Positions 1 to 13,277 are shown, counted from the stretch's first letter. The stretch: 64,000 nt of DNA from Sordariomycetes sp. S80-01Y (GCA_037042185.1 JAXQJY010000032.1:62001-126000), one strand, 5' to 3'. Made by a program: numbers and translations. The notes: generated from the letters alone by a model not told the origin.

Positions 1-980
1 TCTGCCGCCCGTATGCGGCCTTGAGCGGGCTGAAACAGCCAACATCAAGAGGCTGAAGTATGTGAGAGTAATGAGGAGGCATACAGAGCGTGATAATATT
101 GTTCTCTTTGCAGTAGAGCTCGAACTCGACCGAATGGTGGCTTTCATGGCCGTCCAGTACGAGAAGGCGATACCTGCCCGAGAACCGGGACTTAGAGTGC
201 TGATCAAAGTGCTGAATCCACTCCAGGCCCTTCGCATTTGTTTTCCAGCCGTTTTCAGTCGTTGAAATAACCCAATCGTGCGGCAGGGTGCTATCCTCGT
301 ACCAGGTTGAGAGGTGGATCTTACCCGCGACGATGATGTACGGCGGGATACACCAGCCGGTAGAATTGACCCCTTGGATTACGGTAACCCATTGCCGATT
401 TCCAGGCTCGACCTTCTTCAGTATTTGTGCGCCTTTGGGCCGCTGTAACGACCATCCCATTACCAATGACGCCCATCATAAAACCTGTCTCATCGAAGTT
501 GTAGATATCAGACTCGGTGATGCCGTATTTGGCGATTATATTACGCACCAGGTCAGACCAGACTTGAATAATAGCCGGATCTTCGCATTTGGCTCTTTGA
601 TAGTCAAACCGTCGGAAGGAACGCGTGCGAAGCTCTGGTTGTGGCTTGATGAAATTAGAGGCCCAGTGCTTACCGACACGTGACGCGTCGCGGCCGGCCA
701 GCAGTCGATTAGCCATATCTTCCCCCTCGGCTTACCGAGGGGGAAATGATCGCGAATCTAGGTCGATTACATATTGTACGATAGTTGATTCTTCTAGAGC
801 CGTCAAATTCCGAGTCTTAGGCGTACAATCGCGTTGCGCTGCTATACCGCGTTGTCGGCGGCCAAGCGTGACGCGAGGGACCTCATACAGCTCTGCAGCA
901 GTCCGGATACTTAGTGTAGGATCTTTTTCGAGAGCTAAACAAGCAAGAAGAATTTGAGCTTCGTTTGAAGTAGATGGCAT
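1..980 (-). pseudogene. pogo/Fot1-family DDE transposase, broken and cut by window edge
   Basis: The minus strand encodes a Tc1-mariner superfamily transposase of the pogo/Fot1 type. From the start near 980 there is a helix-turn-helix N-terminus (IRTAAELYEVPRVTLGRR), then the DDE domain. All three acidic positions are visible: the D of NFDETGF near 470, the D of LVLDGHESHH near 140 and the D of HILQPLDVGCF near 40. A stop codon interrupts the frame after SRSFPPR near 732, and a frameshift near 440 follows VVTAAQRR, after which the reading continues as WVTVIQGVNSTGW. The gene runs off the left edge, so the C-terminus is not seen. With a stop and a frameshift it should not make active enzyme. 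The family call is confident; whether intact relatives exist elsewhere is unknown. Confidence 0.88.
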
Positions 981-1034
981 TATCATAGGCTGAGAAAAAC
1001 GCAGTGAAGGGTAGAGGAATGTAAAATTGTGGTG

Positions 1035-1068
1035 GGGTGGCCCACTCGCTTGGGTGGCCCACTCGCTT
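1035..1068. repeat. two tandem 17-bp units
   Basis: The 17-base unit GGGTGGCCCACTCGCTT occurs twice head to tail just upstream of the transposase pseudogene. It could be part of the element's subterminal region. I could not identify the terminal inverted repeat. Confidence 0.8.
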
Positions 1069-1377
1069 GTGATATACGTTAGCCAATACAAACAAAATAT
1101 TGCCAATATTGGCATACCCACTGTATTGTATGTCTCCATCGAACAACCTCCATATCTTATTGGTACAATACTGAGGCGGCGTTTATTCCATCGTATGCAT
1201 CCCAGTCAGTATGTTATTGCCGTATATTGGCAACATTGTAAAGATCGTCAGCCATATATTATATCTTTCAGATAGTTCGTCCAAACGATGGGGAATCCCC
1301 ATTATCACCAGATTTGCTAGAGCTAGCAAACGAGAGCTAACACGTCCAACAATATCATCCCAGCCAAATTAACCAGA

Positions 1378-3686
1378 CTACTTCGAACCCGCGTCCTCCT
1401 CATCCGCCCAGTCTCCATCCCTCCAGTCATTGTAGGAAAAGAACTCAACCACCTCGGGGGGGTGAGTCTCATTCCCCATGACACTCCCGCCATATGTAAG
1501 ATATCCTTCCACACCCGGCCTGTCGATCAGACCGAGCACTTCAGACTGGTTTCCCATTACCCAAGCCTACGGTAGTTGCATTAGTATGTTTTCTCATTGA
1601 ACATGACGCGACGACATGGGAACTTACGGTGTTCATCCCCCATATCATATGAGGCAAGAGATGGCAATGAATCATCCAAACACCGGGATGATCGATTCTA
1701 ATTCTCCAGGCCCTCCATGCTGAAAGGGTGTTATTTGGTGCCGTTCCGCTATACTTGTAGAGGTTGGTCGTACTATCCCGGGTTAGTATACGTATTTTTC
1801 TTAAAGCCCAAAGCATCTCACAAGGCCTTTGATAGGACTGTGGGGAGAAACAAGAAAAAATAAAAAAAATAAAAAAAAAATAAAAAAAGAAAAACTTACT
1901 CTCTCTTGATGGGATGTCCTCCAGAAGCCTGCCATCTTGCCTCATTTGCCTCGCGATCATATTCACCCATTCCAGAGCCCAAATCCCAGTAATGAGCCCC
2001 ATGAGCGTGCCACGGATGGGTCTCCGTTCCATTGCCCTCAGAACCCGTTCCCTGAACAACAACCTCAATAACCTCTCCCATGAGGGCTGGGAAGGCATGA
2101 GCGACTGGATCCAAACCGTCGTTCTGGAGAGCGCGCTCCATAGACGGCCAGTTAGATCCACCATCTTTATAGAGAGATACAAGGTAAGGCTCGTGCACGA
2201 GACCTTCATTCCACGTGTAGCCGTTCATCTTGTAAAGTAGGCCGCCGTCAGGAATCGACAGGTGAGATGTGATATTGACTCGTCGCGTCACTTCTGCTGC
2301 CGTGGGGAAATTCTGTGCTGAGAGTGAGGCGATGGGGTGTGCCGAATTGTTGAATGGTCGAAGCGAGTATTCAAGCCAGTAAGAGTCGGTCTCTGGCAAG
2401 TCCATGGGAGGGGAAGCTGGTGGATAGACTGGGGGGCTGTCGTCCCTTATTTCGGGGCCATAGTTGATGACTGCGAAGGAGCGAGTGAGTCCTCCAAATT
2501 CGCGGCTTTCCAGTTGCAGGTAGTATTGCTGCTTTTCTGGGTGTTCAAGGGTATGAAGAAGAAAGCTGAATCGTTGGCCTGGACTGACTTGCATGAATGG
2601 GGTGCAGTGTTTCTCGGTGTAGGCTCTATTTTATTGTTAGTTCAATTGCTAAACGAAGAGGGGCGCGTGGAGGCAGGTATACCCATCAGCTTCAATCACT
2701 TCGAGATGCTCGTGGCCCTCGATGGCCAGCATGTCGAATGACAAGGCAGTCCCGCCAATCAGCCTCATGCGGTAGGTTTTCCCAGGTTCCACGTTGATGA
2801 CAGTCAATGAATCATTGCACGACTTCCCTGGACTGGTTATACCGGCTCCTTTCCCGTTGATAAGCACCATTTCTTGGGCTCTTTCGTACGCCATGGGGAC
2901 GGCTAGTAACGCTTCCTCAATATACTCATCAGTGTCCGGGAAAACATCTTGTATGAAAAGGACACGATCGTCATCGTAGTGGTGGGGAGGATCTTGCGCA
3001 TCCTCAATCTGTAAATATGTCAGTACAACGAGAAGTGCAAACAATGGCCGTAAACTGGAATCAGCGGAAACTTTTCCACATTGAGAAAAACAGGAGAACA
3101 GGTTTCCCTACAATCAATGGCCCCGCACAAGAGGTAGCTTGGAAACCGACATGCGAATGATAGAAGTATGTTCCCGCCATGCCAAGTGGCACATGAAGCT
3201 CATAGTCGAAGAAATGACCAGGAGGGATGGGCCACTGTGCGGCCTGGGGAGTCCCATCAGAGAAGGGAGCTGTTCCCATTGTGAGGCCATGCCAATGCTA
3301 GTAATAGTTAGTCAAAATGCGTCTCCAATTCATGAGTAGGAAGGCATCAGGAGAAAGAAGTAAGATTTGGGATAGGAAATGGGACGCCAGCGGGCACAAG
3401 GTGACTGGTTTGACCATACCATGGTAAGGTTTTGATGAGGAATATCATTGTAAACCCTAATCCAAACCGTTTGCCCCTCTGTGAATACCAGGGCAGGGCC
3501 TGGGCTAGTGCCATTAACTACCAAAATCTCTTTGGAAGGCACACAGGACTGCTTTCTCTCCTCTTCCGTGACGCGGAGAACAGCATCGGGGACGAAAGCT
3601 TCAGCGTGGGGTACTGCAGATGCTACTCCAAGCAACAAGGTGCTCAGAGCAGCTATGGCAGGGAAAAAACCTTGAATGAAACGCAT
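1378..3686 (-). CDS. secreted multicopper oxidase (laccase / ascorbate-oxidase type)
   Basis: Multi-exon gene for a secreted blue-copper oxidase that would oxidise phenolic or similar substrates with reduction of O2 to water. The start at 3686 gives a signal peptide (MRFIQGFFPAIAALSTLLLG). Copper-ligand motifs appear in order: HWHGLTMG at the start of the second exon (near 3290), YFYHSHVGFQ, HPWHAHGAHYWD, and HCHLLPHMIWGM at the C-terminus, so all four copper-binding segments are present. The last exon (1378-1566) joins GMNT to AWVMGNQSEVL through a GTAAGT donor and ends at a TAG at 1378-1380. An A-rich tract at about 1855-1895 lies inside an intron. Next upstream is a carboxylesterase on the same strand, compatible with a secondary-metabolism or pigment role, but this is inference. 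Exact intron borders in the middle are approximate. Confidence 0.88.
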
Positions 3687-4938
3687 CTTGTCCAGTGATG
3701 GGTGATAGTTTGAAAAGAATGGTTAACGCTGTCGTTCAAACCACGGCTTTTATGATAGAAGCAACAGGACCATAATGACTCCGCCTGCTGGCCGTGCGGC
3801 CAATAAGGCTACAGTCTGCTATGTGATGGCTTCGATGCACCAGTTTGTCTCTCGATTAGTTACATCACATGAGATTGCTTCCGTTCCTCCTCATCAGCCC
3901 AATCTTGCTTGAGTCTTTGAGTAAAGCTACACCTAGAGTATGCGGCACAAGGGTACGTACCTGACCGCCTCTACTAGGTACCAACTTTCCTCCCAGCTGA
4001 CCCAGACCAAGTGGGGATGCATAAGGAACAGTACAATTGCGATAGCTTCTGACCAAGGAGGGGGAGCCACAGACCTACCTTGAAGAGGCAGGCCTGCCTT
4101 CTTGGCATCGATCGGGATGTGTGGCATTTACCTTGAGTCATTCATCTAACGAAGGGAAAGCATTCTGGACCCCTGCTTGTACTAACCCATGTACATGTAC
4201 CTTTGGCTGCGACGCCAGCAATAAAGCGGTCAACTTCTTCTTACCCCTACCGTACTTCTGATCATCACTGTCTCACTTTTTTTTCTCTCAGGTGATGCGC
4301 GGGCGCATCGGAGAGGGAAAGCCTCCCACATGAATAGCTTGACTAGGAGAGGAAAAACGGCACTACAAAACACCCGCACACGACTACAAGACATGACGGC
4401 GAATAATACGACCTTTGTCTTGAGACATGTTTCAATTTGCCGTTGGCTTTTTGAACAGGCTCACATCGATCGAACATTGAGTCAACTCATGTTTGTGATT
4501 CAACTTAATAGCTTACTGCGTATGTCGCAGCGGTTTGCGGTGCCGCTTCTTTCTTGTCACCGCCTTGGCTACCTGGTTGTTGCAAGGCATGCATGTATTG
4601 ATTCCTTGTTCCGATAAAACTTCTGATCCAAACTCCCGCACCACAAATCCTTTGCCACGGCACGCACGCTAATTACCCCAGCCACACATTTTCCCAACAC
4701 CAGGTGTCTTGACATCTGATCTAGGTGACCTCATCTGCCGGAGAGAAGCTCGACTGGCCATTGCATCTGCACCATGTGACTGCAAAAACTGAGTGTCTCC
4801 AGAATTCAAGGGCGCTGCCATTGCTGCCCCCACAGGTGCTGAGAGTTCTTGTATAATCAATCTTATAGAATCCATATTAATTACGCGTGCTTTCTTCAGA
4901 GATTATGGGCGATGCATGCATCGGCCGTTACAAATTAA
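3687..4938. other. intergenic, no gene seen
   Basis: This 1.25-kb stretch holds the laccase promoter and the 3' side of the carboxylesterase. The longest open frame (95 aa at 4330-4617) has no recognisable family or convincing coding character. Confidence 0.6.
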
Positions 4939-6599
4939 CTATGCTATAGGATACGTCGTGAGACACACTTTGTCATAGATGTTGGGCATGGCCACATTCG
5001 TCCCCGTCACATTATCATAGGCCAACCTAATCAATGTCGGCTCAGACGGTGAAAACTGCGGCCATCCACCTCTGTAGTTTGTCAACCCGTCTGTAGGAGA
5101 TTTCGCAAAGGCCGCCCACGCCCCCTGGATGTATTCCCTGATCGAAATCTCCTCCGGAGTATCAGGAGGAATTCCTGCGCCGGCGGGGAGCGTGTCCCAA
5201 ATGAAAGGAATCTCGGAACAATGCCAGGCGCCGCTGTCAGGATTCGTGTAAAGTCGGGTGTTGGGGAAGTTTCCGAACCAGCGGTAGCGCCATATAGGTA
5301 GACCGTGGGAAGCGCTGACATTTGCCCGGGCGCCTGCTGGGCACGCGAACTCTGTATTGGTGAGGTTCACCCAGTGCTCATGGTCGAAAGTAGCGCCATT
5401 GAGAGCAAATACGGGAATATATGCTCCGGCCTCGAAATCGTTATTGCCAGTCAATAGAGGCAGTTGGGCAAATTTGCCGGCTCTTGAAAGAGCGGGATAG
5501 TCGGCAAAGCCAGTGATACCGTCAACACTGGGCCCGAAGCTGTTGGACCCAACTGCAGCATACAGATCTTTGACATCCTTCTGTTGCAGACACGACAGTA
5601 TCTCTGAACTGGAGGTGGTGACATTTGTGCCACAGCCAAGGGTATCAGAGACCTTGTACCACGACTCGGCATTGTTCGGCGGCAGCGGTTTACCAAAACC
5701 AGCTGCACCAGACTCCATGATGAACCCGGAGACGATAGGATCTGATGCATAGGCGTACGCATAGTGGTCCACCGATGCGGAACCAGCAGATTGACCAAAT
5801 AGTGTCAATCTTGAGCAGTCGCCGCCAAAAGTGTGACAGTTGTCCCTCACCCATTCTACGGCTAGCCGCTGGTCGAGAAATCCCGGGTTATGATTTTCTG
5901 AGTCTGGATCGCCATGAAATCCCAGAACGCCAACCCGATAGCTAAGTGGGGAGTTTTAGAACTAGATACTGGCTCGTTGGCTTCGGAATGGCTTACTTGA
6001 AAGTGACGACAATAACATCTTGCTCGGCTGCGAGATGCTGCCCATCGTAAAAGTTACTTTGAGTACTCCCGTAGGTGAAACTACCCCCATAGATGTAGAT
6101 CATGACGGCTTTCTTCGCTTCACCACCGGTAGGAACCCAAACGTTCAAAGTGAGGCAGTCTTCACTGAACGTGTCGGTAAGTTGAAAGAGATCTGAAAGA
6201 GTTGCATTTCCTTGGGCCGTCAGATTGGCAAGAGACACGTCGTAATTGCTGAAATCATGATCACCCGGAGCGAAGGGTGTGGTTGCTGGGCAAGCGAATC
6301 CCTGTGGTGGAAACTGAGTGGAAGCTCAAATAAGTCAAGATGCGGGAAACACTTACGACACTGTTTCCATTGATAAGTTTATCGCCGTGGTACTTCTCTG
6401 GTGGCATAAATCTTCTCTTCCCTACTGGTGGTAGCGCATAGGGAATACCCAGAAACGCAGTGACACCGGGTTCGGCAGTCGCAGCGTAGCCGCAAACTGG
6501 CCCGCTAGATGTTATGATTGTTTGACATACACTGAGCGCGTAGGAACTTGATATCCCGAAGAGGGCGAGAATATGAAGGGCCTTCATTTTTGCCGACAA
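4939..6599 (-). CDS. secreted type-B carboxylesterase/lipase
   Basis: Alpha/beta-hydrolase of the cholinesterase/carboxylesterase family. Three exons. The first encodes a signal peptide; the ATG at 6587 (MKALHILALFGISSSYA) gives a cleaner signal than the one at 6599. The first intron follows NGNSV (GTAAGT donor) and joins to FPPQGFACPAT. The second intron (about 5950-5995) joins IVVTF to YRVGVLGFHGDPDSEN. The family oxyanion strand YIYGGSFTYGS and the SEDCLTLNVWVP signature are present. The catalytic triad is readable: Ser in GQSAGSAS, Glu in NNDFEAGAY, His in AWHCSEIPF. Length is near the family norm of about 530 aa. It lies between a laccase and an O-methyltransferase, so a tailoring role in a metabolite pathway is possible but unproven. 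Confidence 0.9.
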
Positions 6600-8875
6600 T
6601 TACATACAACAATCAGTATGAGGAGAGAAGATCAATATGCCGAGGGACGGAGGGTAGATCGAAACAGAAGAGGTGTGACTACGGAGCATGCAGGAAGGAA
6701 GTAGGAATCAGCACTCTGTATCCGAGTACTTATTGAAATCAGGTTTGAAAGCGTGTGGTTAGGTCTGCTCTTAGATACTGTGGTCGGACAAGCCTTGCAC
6801 TGTGAGACAGCCCGGCCACGCAATTGCGTTATCTTGTAACCTCTGGGCATCATACCTACCTGACTAATAACTTGAGTTTATGGAATCCAGCGACAGCTTG
6901 ACACCGCTCATGCTATATGAGATCTTCTGGAGTTGAGAACTTGAGATGTCTTGCCCGTAATATCGTGGCCACCCTATTCGCTGGAGTAAAGCCCAATTGC
7001 TTCTGGGCTCAATGAAGCAGAACATTCAAAATGAGATATCTGGAGCTTCAATTTGCTAGGCTGAATGCACCAAGCTTGACCGTCTTACGCCGGGCAGCGA
7101 TTGAAGCACCAGGGGCTGAGAGGGAAGAGACAACACCATACAAGCACACCCCGCATCGACGGACATGGTGCTCAGTAAGACACACCAAGAAGTACAGCCA
7201 GACATTCAGAAAAATGGAACACGGGTGGTGCCGGTGCTATTTTGCTTTTTGCCCGTTGACTGAGACATGGAGACTTTTCAAGATGCAGTAACTCTGGCAT
7301 GCATTAGAATACGTCGTAATGGCTAAGGTGGGGTCAGAGTAAACATGTACGAGTTCAGCTCCCCTTGGATGCATATCCCATCCAGAAACGGCAATGCCTC
7401 AGCCAGCCACATTTGAGCCATTTGGAAGGATTGACAGAGACCTGCAGCGCCTATTTACACCCATCGTCCATCAGGAGCAAGCCACATATCATAGTCAATT
7501 TGTGATGTTTGTGATGGCTATTGCACGTGTCTCAGTCAAAGGAGATATTCTGGTTGTCAGGTAGGCACAGTTATTACGGAATACAAATCCAGTCAGAATT
7601 GGGCGAAAGAACATCCTTGGTTAACTGACGCGTGCTCCTTGGGCGGCTGTCACGGCCAGGCAGACTTGCAGATCCCGAAGGCTTGCCCATCCGTTCCATA
7701 AATCCCCGCCCCAGGAGACTAGCTGAACCCGATCCCGAGAATAGTGGGGGCTAACTTAGGGTGTGGCCGGTAGAGCAGCACCACCCCATCCAGACCGGCG
7801 GTCCTCCCTGCACAACGGATATGATTAGAGTTGGATAATACACTGGTGTGCAGTAATGTATGGATTTGGTGCAAAGGTATAGTAAAATATGAAGGTGGCG
7901 ATGCAAACAGTGCCTTTATCTTGACGCATCCATAAGCCTACTCCAGCATCCTAACTCCGTGTAGGCGGAAGGAGGGCCAGCAGGTTCCTCGATTGTACCA
8001 ACTCATATGAGCACATTAATGAAGCAATCATAGAATAACATAGTGATCCCGTAGTTATACGATATACAACTCAGTTTACTCCTATGTCAACAAAATTTAC
8101 TCCGAACCCACCTCGGGACCATTGTACCGATGGACATCCCTCTGCAGGGAATGGCTTCGCTCCCCCGAGATTTGTCGCAGGGATCACAGAGGGGTGTGCG
8201 CTAATGAATCTTGTTTCTGATTAGGCATGTGTCTCGCTGCCGCATCTCAGACACCTTTAGTGTTCAGGGGTTCAGGTTTAGCGCCCACCAAATCCACCAG
8301 CTTGTTCAGGACCGAGAGGGGGCACACCGCCTTGCAGTGTGACCACCCAACATTCCCGATTGATCAACAGACGTTCTCCTCCCAGGAGGAGACTATACCT
8401 ATCTAGTCACCATGGCCTGACTGCGTAATTTTCGTTTTTAGGTACGAATAGTACATGTCTTGTTCAAATACCGCTTCGTACACACCGTTATATGCAATTG
8501 GGCGTCGCACAGGCTTTCAGCTGCTCAGGACTTTTGGGCGACCAGGATGAAGTCTCTGATTTCTGAACACCGGGCGGGGTTGTGATCTAACATTTGATAC
8601 TAAAACGACTGGGGGTTGGTTTAATGCACCCACGATATGCCGCTTGCCTCACTGGCAGCGCCACTCCGAAGGACGGGAGACTGATTCTGGAGTGTTGCAA
8701 CACATTGCAGACATGCAGAGAAATTTGACCAAGTACTAGCCGCAATATACAGATCGAGTTCATTCCAACCCTTGGTGACTGGCCCGGCCCAGTCTTCCAC
8801 AACCGCCTGATCTTGCAACCTCACTGACAGCTCCAAATCATCAGCCATCCAGCGCCGCCGTCCACCATAGCAAAA
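6600..8875. other. intergenic, no gene seen
   Basis: About 2.3 kb between the carboxylesterase and the O-methyltransferase. Short open frames here show no family motifs. It may contain promoter elements or a fully decayed gene. Confidence 0.55.
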
Positions 8876-10365
8876 ATGAACAGAGAGCAGATGATAGCTC
8901 AGCACAATGCTATCAAATCCAACCTTCGAACCCTCACCGACGCTGTAGAAGCGTACTCTTCTACCTTCGAGAAGAACATCTTATCCGATGACCTCGAAGC
9001 AGTCGGCCAAATCTCCCAGTGCCAGGTCGAGATGGTTGAGAACGTGAAGCAGATGCAGAGCACCATCTATGGGCCACTGAACATGGTCATGTTGCATTAC
9101 GAAGAGGTCAGGCCTACTATTTTGCTCACCACAAGACACGATGAGATCCGGAGCTGACTTTTGGTTTGTGGGAGTAGTGCCTCCGCTCAAGCGCACTTCG
9201 AACGCTGCTAGAGATGGGCGTTTTTGACGCCTTGCCGGTCGATGACGGTGGGATGTCAGCAGCGGAACTGGCCAAGAAGCTAGAGGTGGATGAAATCCTT
9301 CTCGGTTTGTGGCATGCCAAATCAAGTAGAGTTTCCTGGGCTAACGAAGCAAAGTTCGCCTGATGCGCGTTGTTGTCCCTACATTTTTTGAAGAACCAGA
9401 GCCAGAAGTGTACACCCACACGCCGAATTCCAGGGTCTACTTGGAAGGTCCTGTGCGAGCCAACTTTAAAATGATGTACGAAAACTCTTTGAGTGCTGTC
9501 TAATAAAGTGTAGCTAACCAATTGTTACTCCCTCTACAGGTTCGATGAGATTTGTGTCGCCAGCACAAGAATGCCCGAGTTCTTCAAGAGAAATGGTTAT
9601 GTCAACCCTACTTCTCGACGCAACAATCCCTACACCTTCGCCCACGATACCCAAGGCCTATCTATGTTCGAGTTCCTCCTTCAGAATCCAGCTCGCTTCA
9701 AGAACTTCAACGATGCAATGCAGGCTCGTTCGTCCCAAACGTCTCAACCCTATAGCTTATTTCCATTCAAATCGAGATTTGGCGAGATGCACACCACCGA
9801 TGAGACTGTTCTCCTGGTAGATGTCGGGAGCGGCATAGGCCAAGCTACACTGGCAATCCGGGAGGCTTGTCCGGAAATCAAGGGGAAAATGGTAATGCAA
9901 GATCAAAAGGAGGTTATTGACGGGATTGCAAGTTCATTGCCCTCGGGTGTGGTGGGTATGGCACATGATTTCTTCAAGCCCCAACCCATCAAAGGTATGC
10001 TCTCTTCAGCTTCAATATGCATTCACAGACTTACAGTACACATCATCGCAGGTGCCCTGTTTTATTACATTCACCGCTGCCTGCACGATTGGCCGGACTC
10101 GGATTGTCTTTTAATTCTACAGCATCTCGCGGCCGCAATGACACCCGACGTCTCACGCCTTCTGATATCTGAAATAGTGATGCCGCGCGGACGTGTTGAT
10201 ATCCAAACTGCGTGGTCGGATGTTAACATGCTGACTTTTGCTGGGGTGGAACGGAGTCTAAAGCAGTGGACAGACCTCCTAGATACTGCTGGCTTGAGAA
10301 TTGTACATGTGCATGGCAAGGATGGAGGATGCTGGTTTAGGGTATTAGAGGTCGTGCACAAGTAA
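8876..10365 (+). CDS. SAM-dependent O-methyltransferase (fungal class II type)
   Basis: Five exons inferred: 8876-9106, 9178-9304, 9355-9475, 9540-9994 and 10052-10365, all with GT-AG borders and consistent phase. The N-terminal part is the helical dimerisation region plus a winged-helix segment (LEMGVFDALPVDDGGMSAAE), as in fungal metabolite O-methyltransferases. The SAM-binding glycine loop is LLVDVGSGIGQATLAI. The general-base histidine lies in RCLHDWPDSD, and MPRGRVDIQTAWSDVNML matches the region before the C-terminus. The enzyme would transfer methyl to a hydroxyl of a small aromatic or polyketide substrate. It sits near laccase, esterase and a dead P450, consistent with a decayed biosynthetic cluster. 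The gene looks intact. Confidence 0.9.
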
Positions 10366-11599
10366 CACAAAACACCTACGAGCGGCGCACTTGCCACCAC
10401 AATGCGCATAGAATCTTCAATCAAACTACTATAAAATCAAATGTCTACTATGATTATATTCGGTTCGGATACATTAGCCCCTTCTGCAAGTTCGTACGTT
10501 ATAACTAGTCCCGCTGCAATTATTGCAGCGTGGAGACTAAAGTCACCTATTAGGTAGCTACAAGTAACGGTAAGTACCTATATAAGTAAAGGGGGATAAC
10601 CCTAGACCAAGAGATAGAAAACCGGTATGAATCGGCGCCATACTTCTTCAGTCGAGCTACATCGTTCTTTCACAGCTCGTAGCTTTTGCAAGCATCATGG
10701 GCCGTGCTTCCATCCTTAATCTTGCCGGGGGTTCGACTGAACGTATCCCGAATAGAGATTCCTTTCCCGTTAGTATTCCACCCACCTTTAGTCTACGGAG
10801 CAACTATCGCATATCACCATTGAAAGCCGAAAGGAGAGCTGCGCAACTCAGAATTGAAACTGGGCTGTGCATTGGCCATACTCATCTGGTGGTCTCACCT
10901 CGGGGTTGTGGTCTTGTGACAGATGAGACGTCGGGTCGTGCTCGAGTACAGCGGAAGACCTGGGCTATTGCATGTAATCGGCTCGGACATGCCAAGCCTA
11001 TCGCGTCTAACAGTATCTGAGCATATATTGGCATCATGGTGTCAGGCTCCTGCACGACTACAACACCTCAAGTGCGGCAGCAACAACTATGACCACTAGT
11101 ACGCCAAAGACCGCACACAAGGCTTGGACAACAGCCACAATAACCTCTACTAAAACTCCCCTGTTACCTGCCTTAGAACCCTATGTATGCAGCTTGTAAG
11201 TTGCGGGCCGGGCTTGGAAGGCTTCAGCGGGATGCGAGAGGTAACCTGTGATAAGGTGAATGGATTTCTATACAAACAGCAGATGGTGCCCGAGGCTCCA
11301 CAGTTCGACTATGATTCGGTAAGTAGATCTGGGGGTCCCTTTATGGAATGAAGCGGCCAGCTTTGTAGGACAGGAATGCCTCCGTTGTATCGGAATATTC
11401 CTTCTCGATAACGGCTGTATGAAAAGAAGAGCGAGGCACTATTGAACATGGAAACGGCAGAGGACTTGAGTTAAATCCATCGGAATAAGTAAAGCTGCTA
11501 ACTACTAGGACTGCCAGGGAGCGTGGAATTTGGGACAACTTACATATCCACATTAATATCTTTTCCGTCCTCCCCCCTGGTGGCCTGCACGTTAAACCC
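10366..11599. other. intergenic, no gene seen
   Basis: A 107-aa open frame at 10697-11020 has no recognisable motifs and an unusual composition. I see nothing else supportable here. Confidence 0.5.
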
Positions 11600-12210
11600 C
11601 TAGAGCAGTCTTACAACATTGAGCTCTACCGAGGCTGAGCCTAGATGTATACCGGGGCAAATGCGCCTACCCTATCCGAAAGCACTATGACCCTAGTTTC
11701 CCGGGTATTCTCTTATGTTTAGAGAACGTTCCGGCCAAAACGTATGTGGCTTGGGAAAGTCTGCTTCGTTCAAGTGAACTGAGAGGTATAAGTTAGTATA
11801 TTCAGCCCAATATAGGGTCCAATAAAAAGCTTACTCGACTAAAGGGGAGTAATAATAGTACTTCCCTTGGGAATGAACATGCCTTTGTATATATTATCTA
11901 CGGTGCTAGCATGTAGCCTACTCTCTAGCCCTGCGACCGGTCGCTAACGAAGCGTTTTAGACGTAATGGCCCTTACGTATAGCAGCAGCGGTAAATCTTC
12001 AAATGTCGGAAGTCGATTCTTGCCCACTACTCGGTCGATTTCTTCTCTTGCCTGGGTGTGTGGGGAGCAGCCTTGCGACCATCGCCGCCCTAAAACACCG
12101 TCGTAAAGAGCCCACGAACTGTTCAATGATATATGGTCTCAATCCACAGGCACCAATGAGCACATCTGGCATAAAGTTTGAGGAGGGTCTTCTTTGGGAA
12201 CCGCTCAACG
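11600..12210 (-). pseudogene. cytochrome P450 remnant
   Basis: Three P450 landmarks occur in the right order on the minus strand but in broken frames. The J/K-helix region reads EEIDRVVGKNRLPTFEDLP and then YVRAITSKTLR, where the expected ExxR glutamate is replaced by lysine. A PERF-like segment reads HTFWPERSLN near 11740. The heme-binding loop reads AFG-stop-GRRICPGIHLG near 11660, with a TAG in the loop. Stops and frame changes make this a clear pseudogene. A 67-aa frame at 12408-12611 may be its decayed N-terminal part. It resembles the metabolite-tailoring P450s often found beside O-methyltransferases, so it fits with the upstream genes. Confidence 0.75.
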
Positions 12211-13083
12211 ATTGTCCAACCGGTATGATTCTCCAGCTCGAGGGAATAAAGCATTAAGCTGCGTGAGTGGATGGGCATTTGCCAATATCAGGCAGATAGG
12301 ACCAAGAGACGTGTTAGCCGTTAGAGTCTTCGCTGGTGGAGAGAACAAAGTGCGCTTCCATATCCCCGACAGATTAAAGAGAATGTCATCGTGATATCAG
12401 TTCAGTTTTATTTCTCAAGGAACTTATTGTCCGATCTCAAGCTGAGTCTGGGCATGGACCACACCTTGACATACTGGGTGGTCTCGGTACTTTTGAGCAC
12501 CAAATATGTTTGACTCACAACCTCACGCCACTTGTCCACAAATTTGTGGGGCCTCGAGATTATTTGAAGACTTCGTGGAAGCTTTCCTTGTCTCCCCAGC
12601 CACGGGATCATATTTTATTTTTGTACCCATAAACACGCAAAGTGGTCTTTTCCATTAGCAAGCCAAATCAACGGCGCCGCCTACCCGGCTGTTACGAACA
12701 GGAAGACTATTAGCTTAAAACAAGTACTGTCACGTCATGAAGTGGCTTATATGATTACCCGAGCTCTGCAAATGATGACCCGTGGAATCTTTAAATAGGA
12801 ACGCGCCGAGTATATATGACCAAGTCTCAAACGTGAACCTCCAACTGATTCGTCCTGTCCCAGCCAGCAGGGCAATCGCTTGGATCCCGATATGTATAAA
12901 TGATATTCATGGGGGCTTTCTTCTCTTTGTTCTTTCACCCTAGTAGTCAATTACAAAATCATTTGTAGTAGAAATGTTTTTTCTGCCCCGCTTTACCGGG
13001 GGTAGAGTTGATTTAATCAACAGGGGTAGAGATGAATTTCATAAGCCAATCAAAAGTCGTTTCATGGCTTATGTAAGGATACG

Positions 13084-13277
13084 TGTAACACTTTGAGGTG
13101 GTTACAGATGGGTTGAATTGGTTGTTCAATTCAAGAGAGTGTGGAGGGCCGCGAGGCGATGGTAGCCACGCGGTCACCACACGTGACTATGGATGACTAA
13201 GGTGCCAGCCGGCTGGATCGAGCCAGGCAAACGATCTACCCTGCACCCAGGTCATGCCACAAGGCATAACCGTAACA
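13084..13277 (+). repeat. 194-bp short inverted-end repeat, copy A (full length)
   Basis: Full-length forward copy. The left end begins TGTAACACTTTGAGG; the right end, read outward, begins TGTTACGGTTATGCC. Only the terminal TGTWAC hexamers are inverted repeats. The left arm holds a small internal hairpin (TTGAATTG, loop GTTGTT, CAATTCAA). It encodes no protein. No target-site duplication is evident, so assignment as a MITE is provisional. Confidence 0.92.

Noticed and set aside
1855-1895. A-rich tract as an element tail
   Set aside because: It lies inside a laccase intron with no element attached; simple low complexity.
9126-9521. 131-aa minus-strand frame
   Set aside because: Antisense to O-methyltransferase exons with consistent splice sites on the plus strand.
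10697-11020. 107-aa plus-strand frame
   Set aside because: No family motifs, no splice or composition support.
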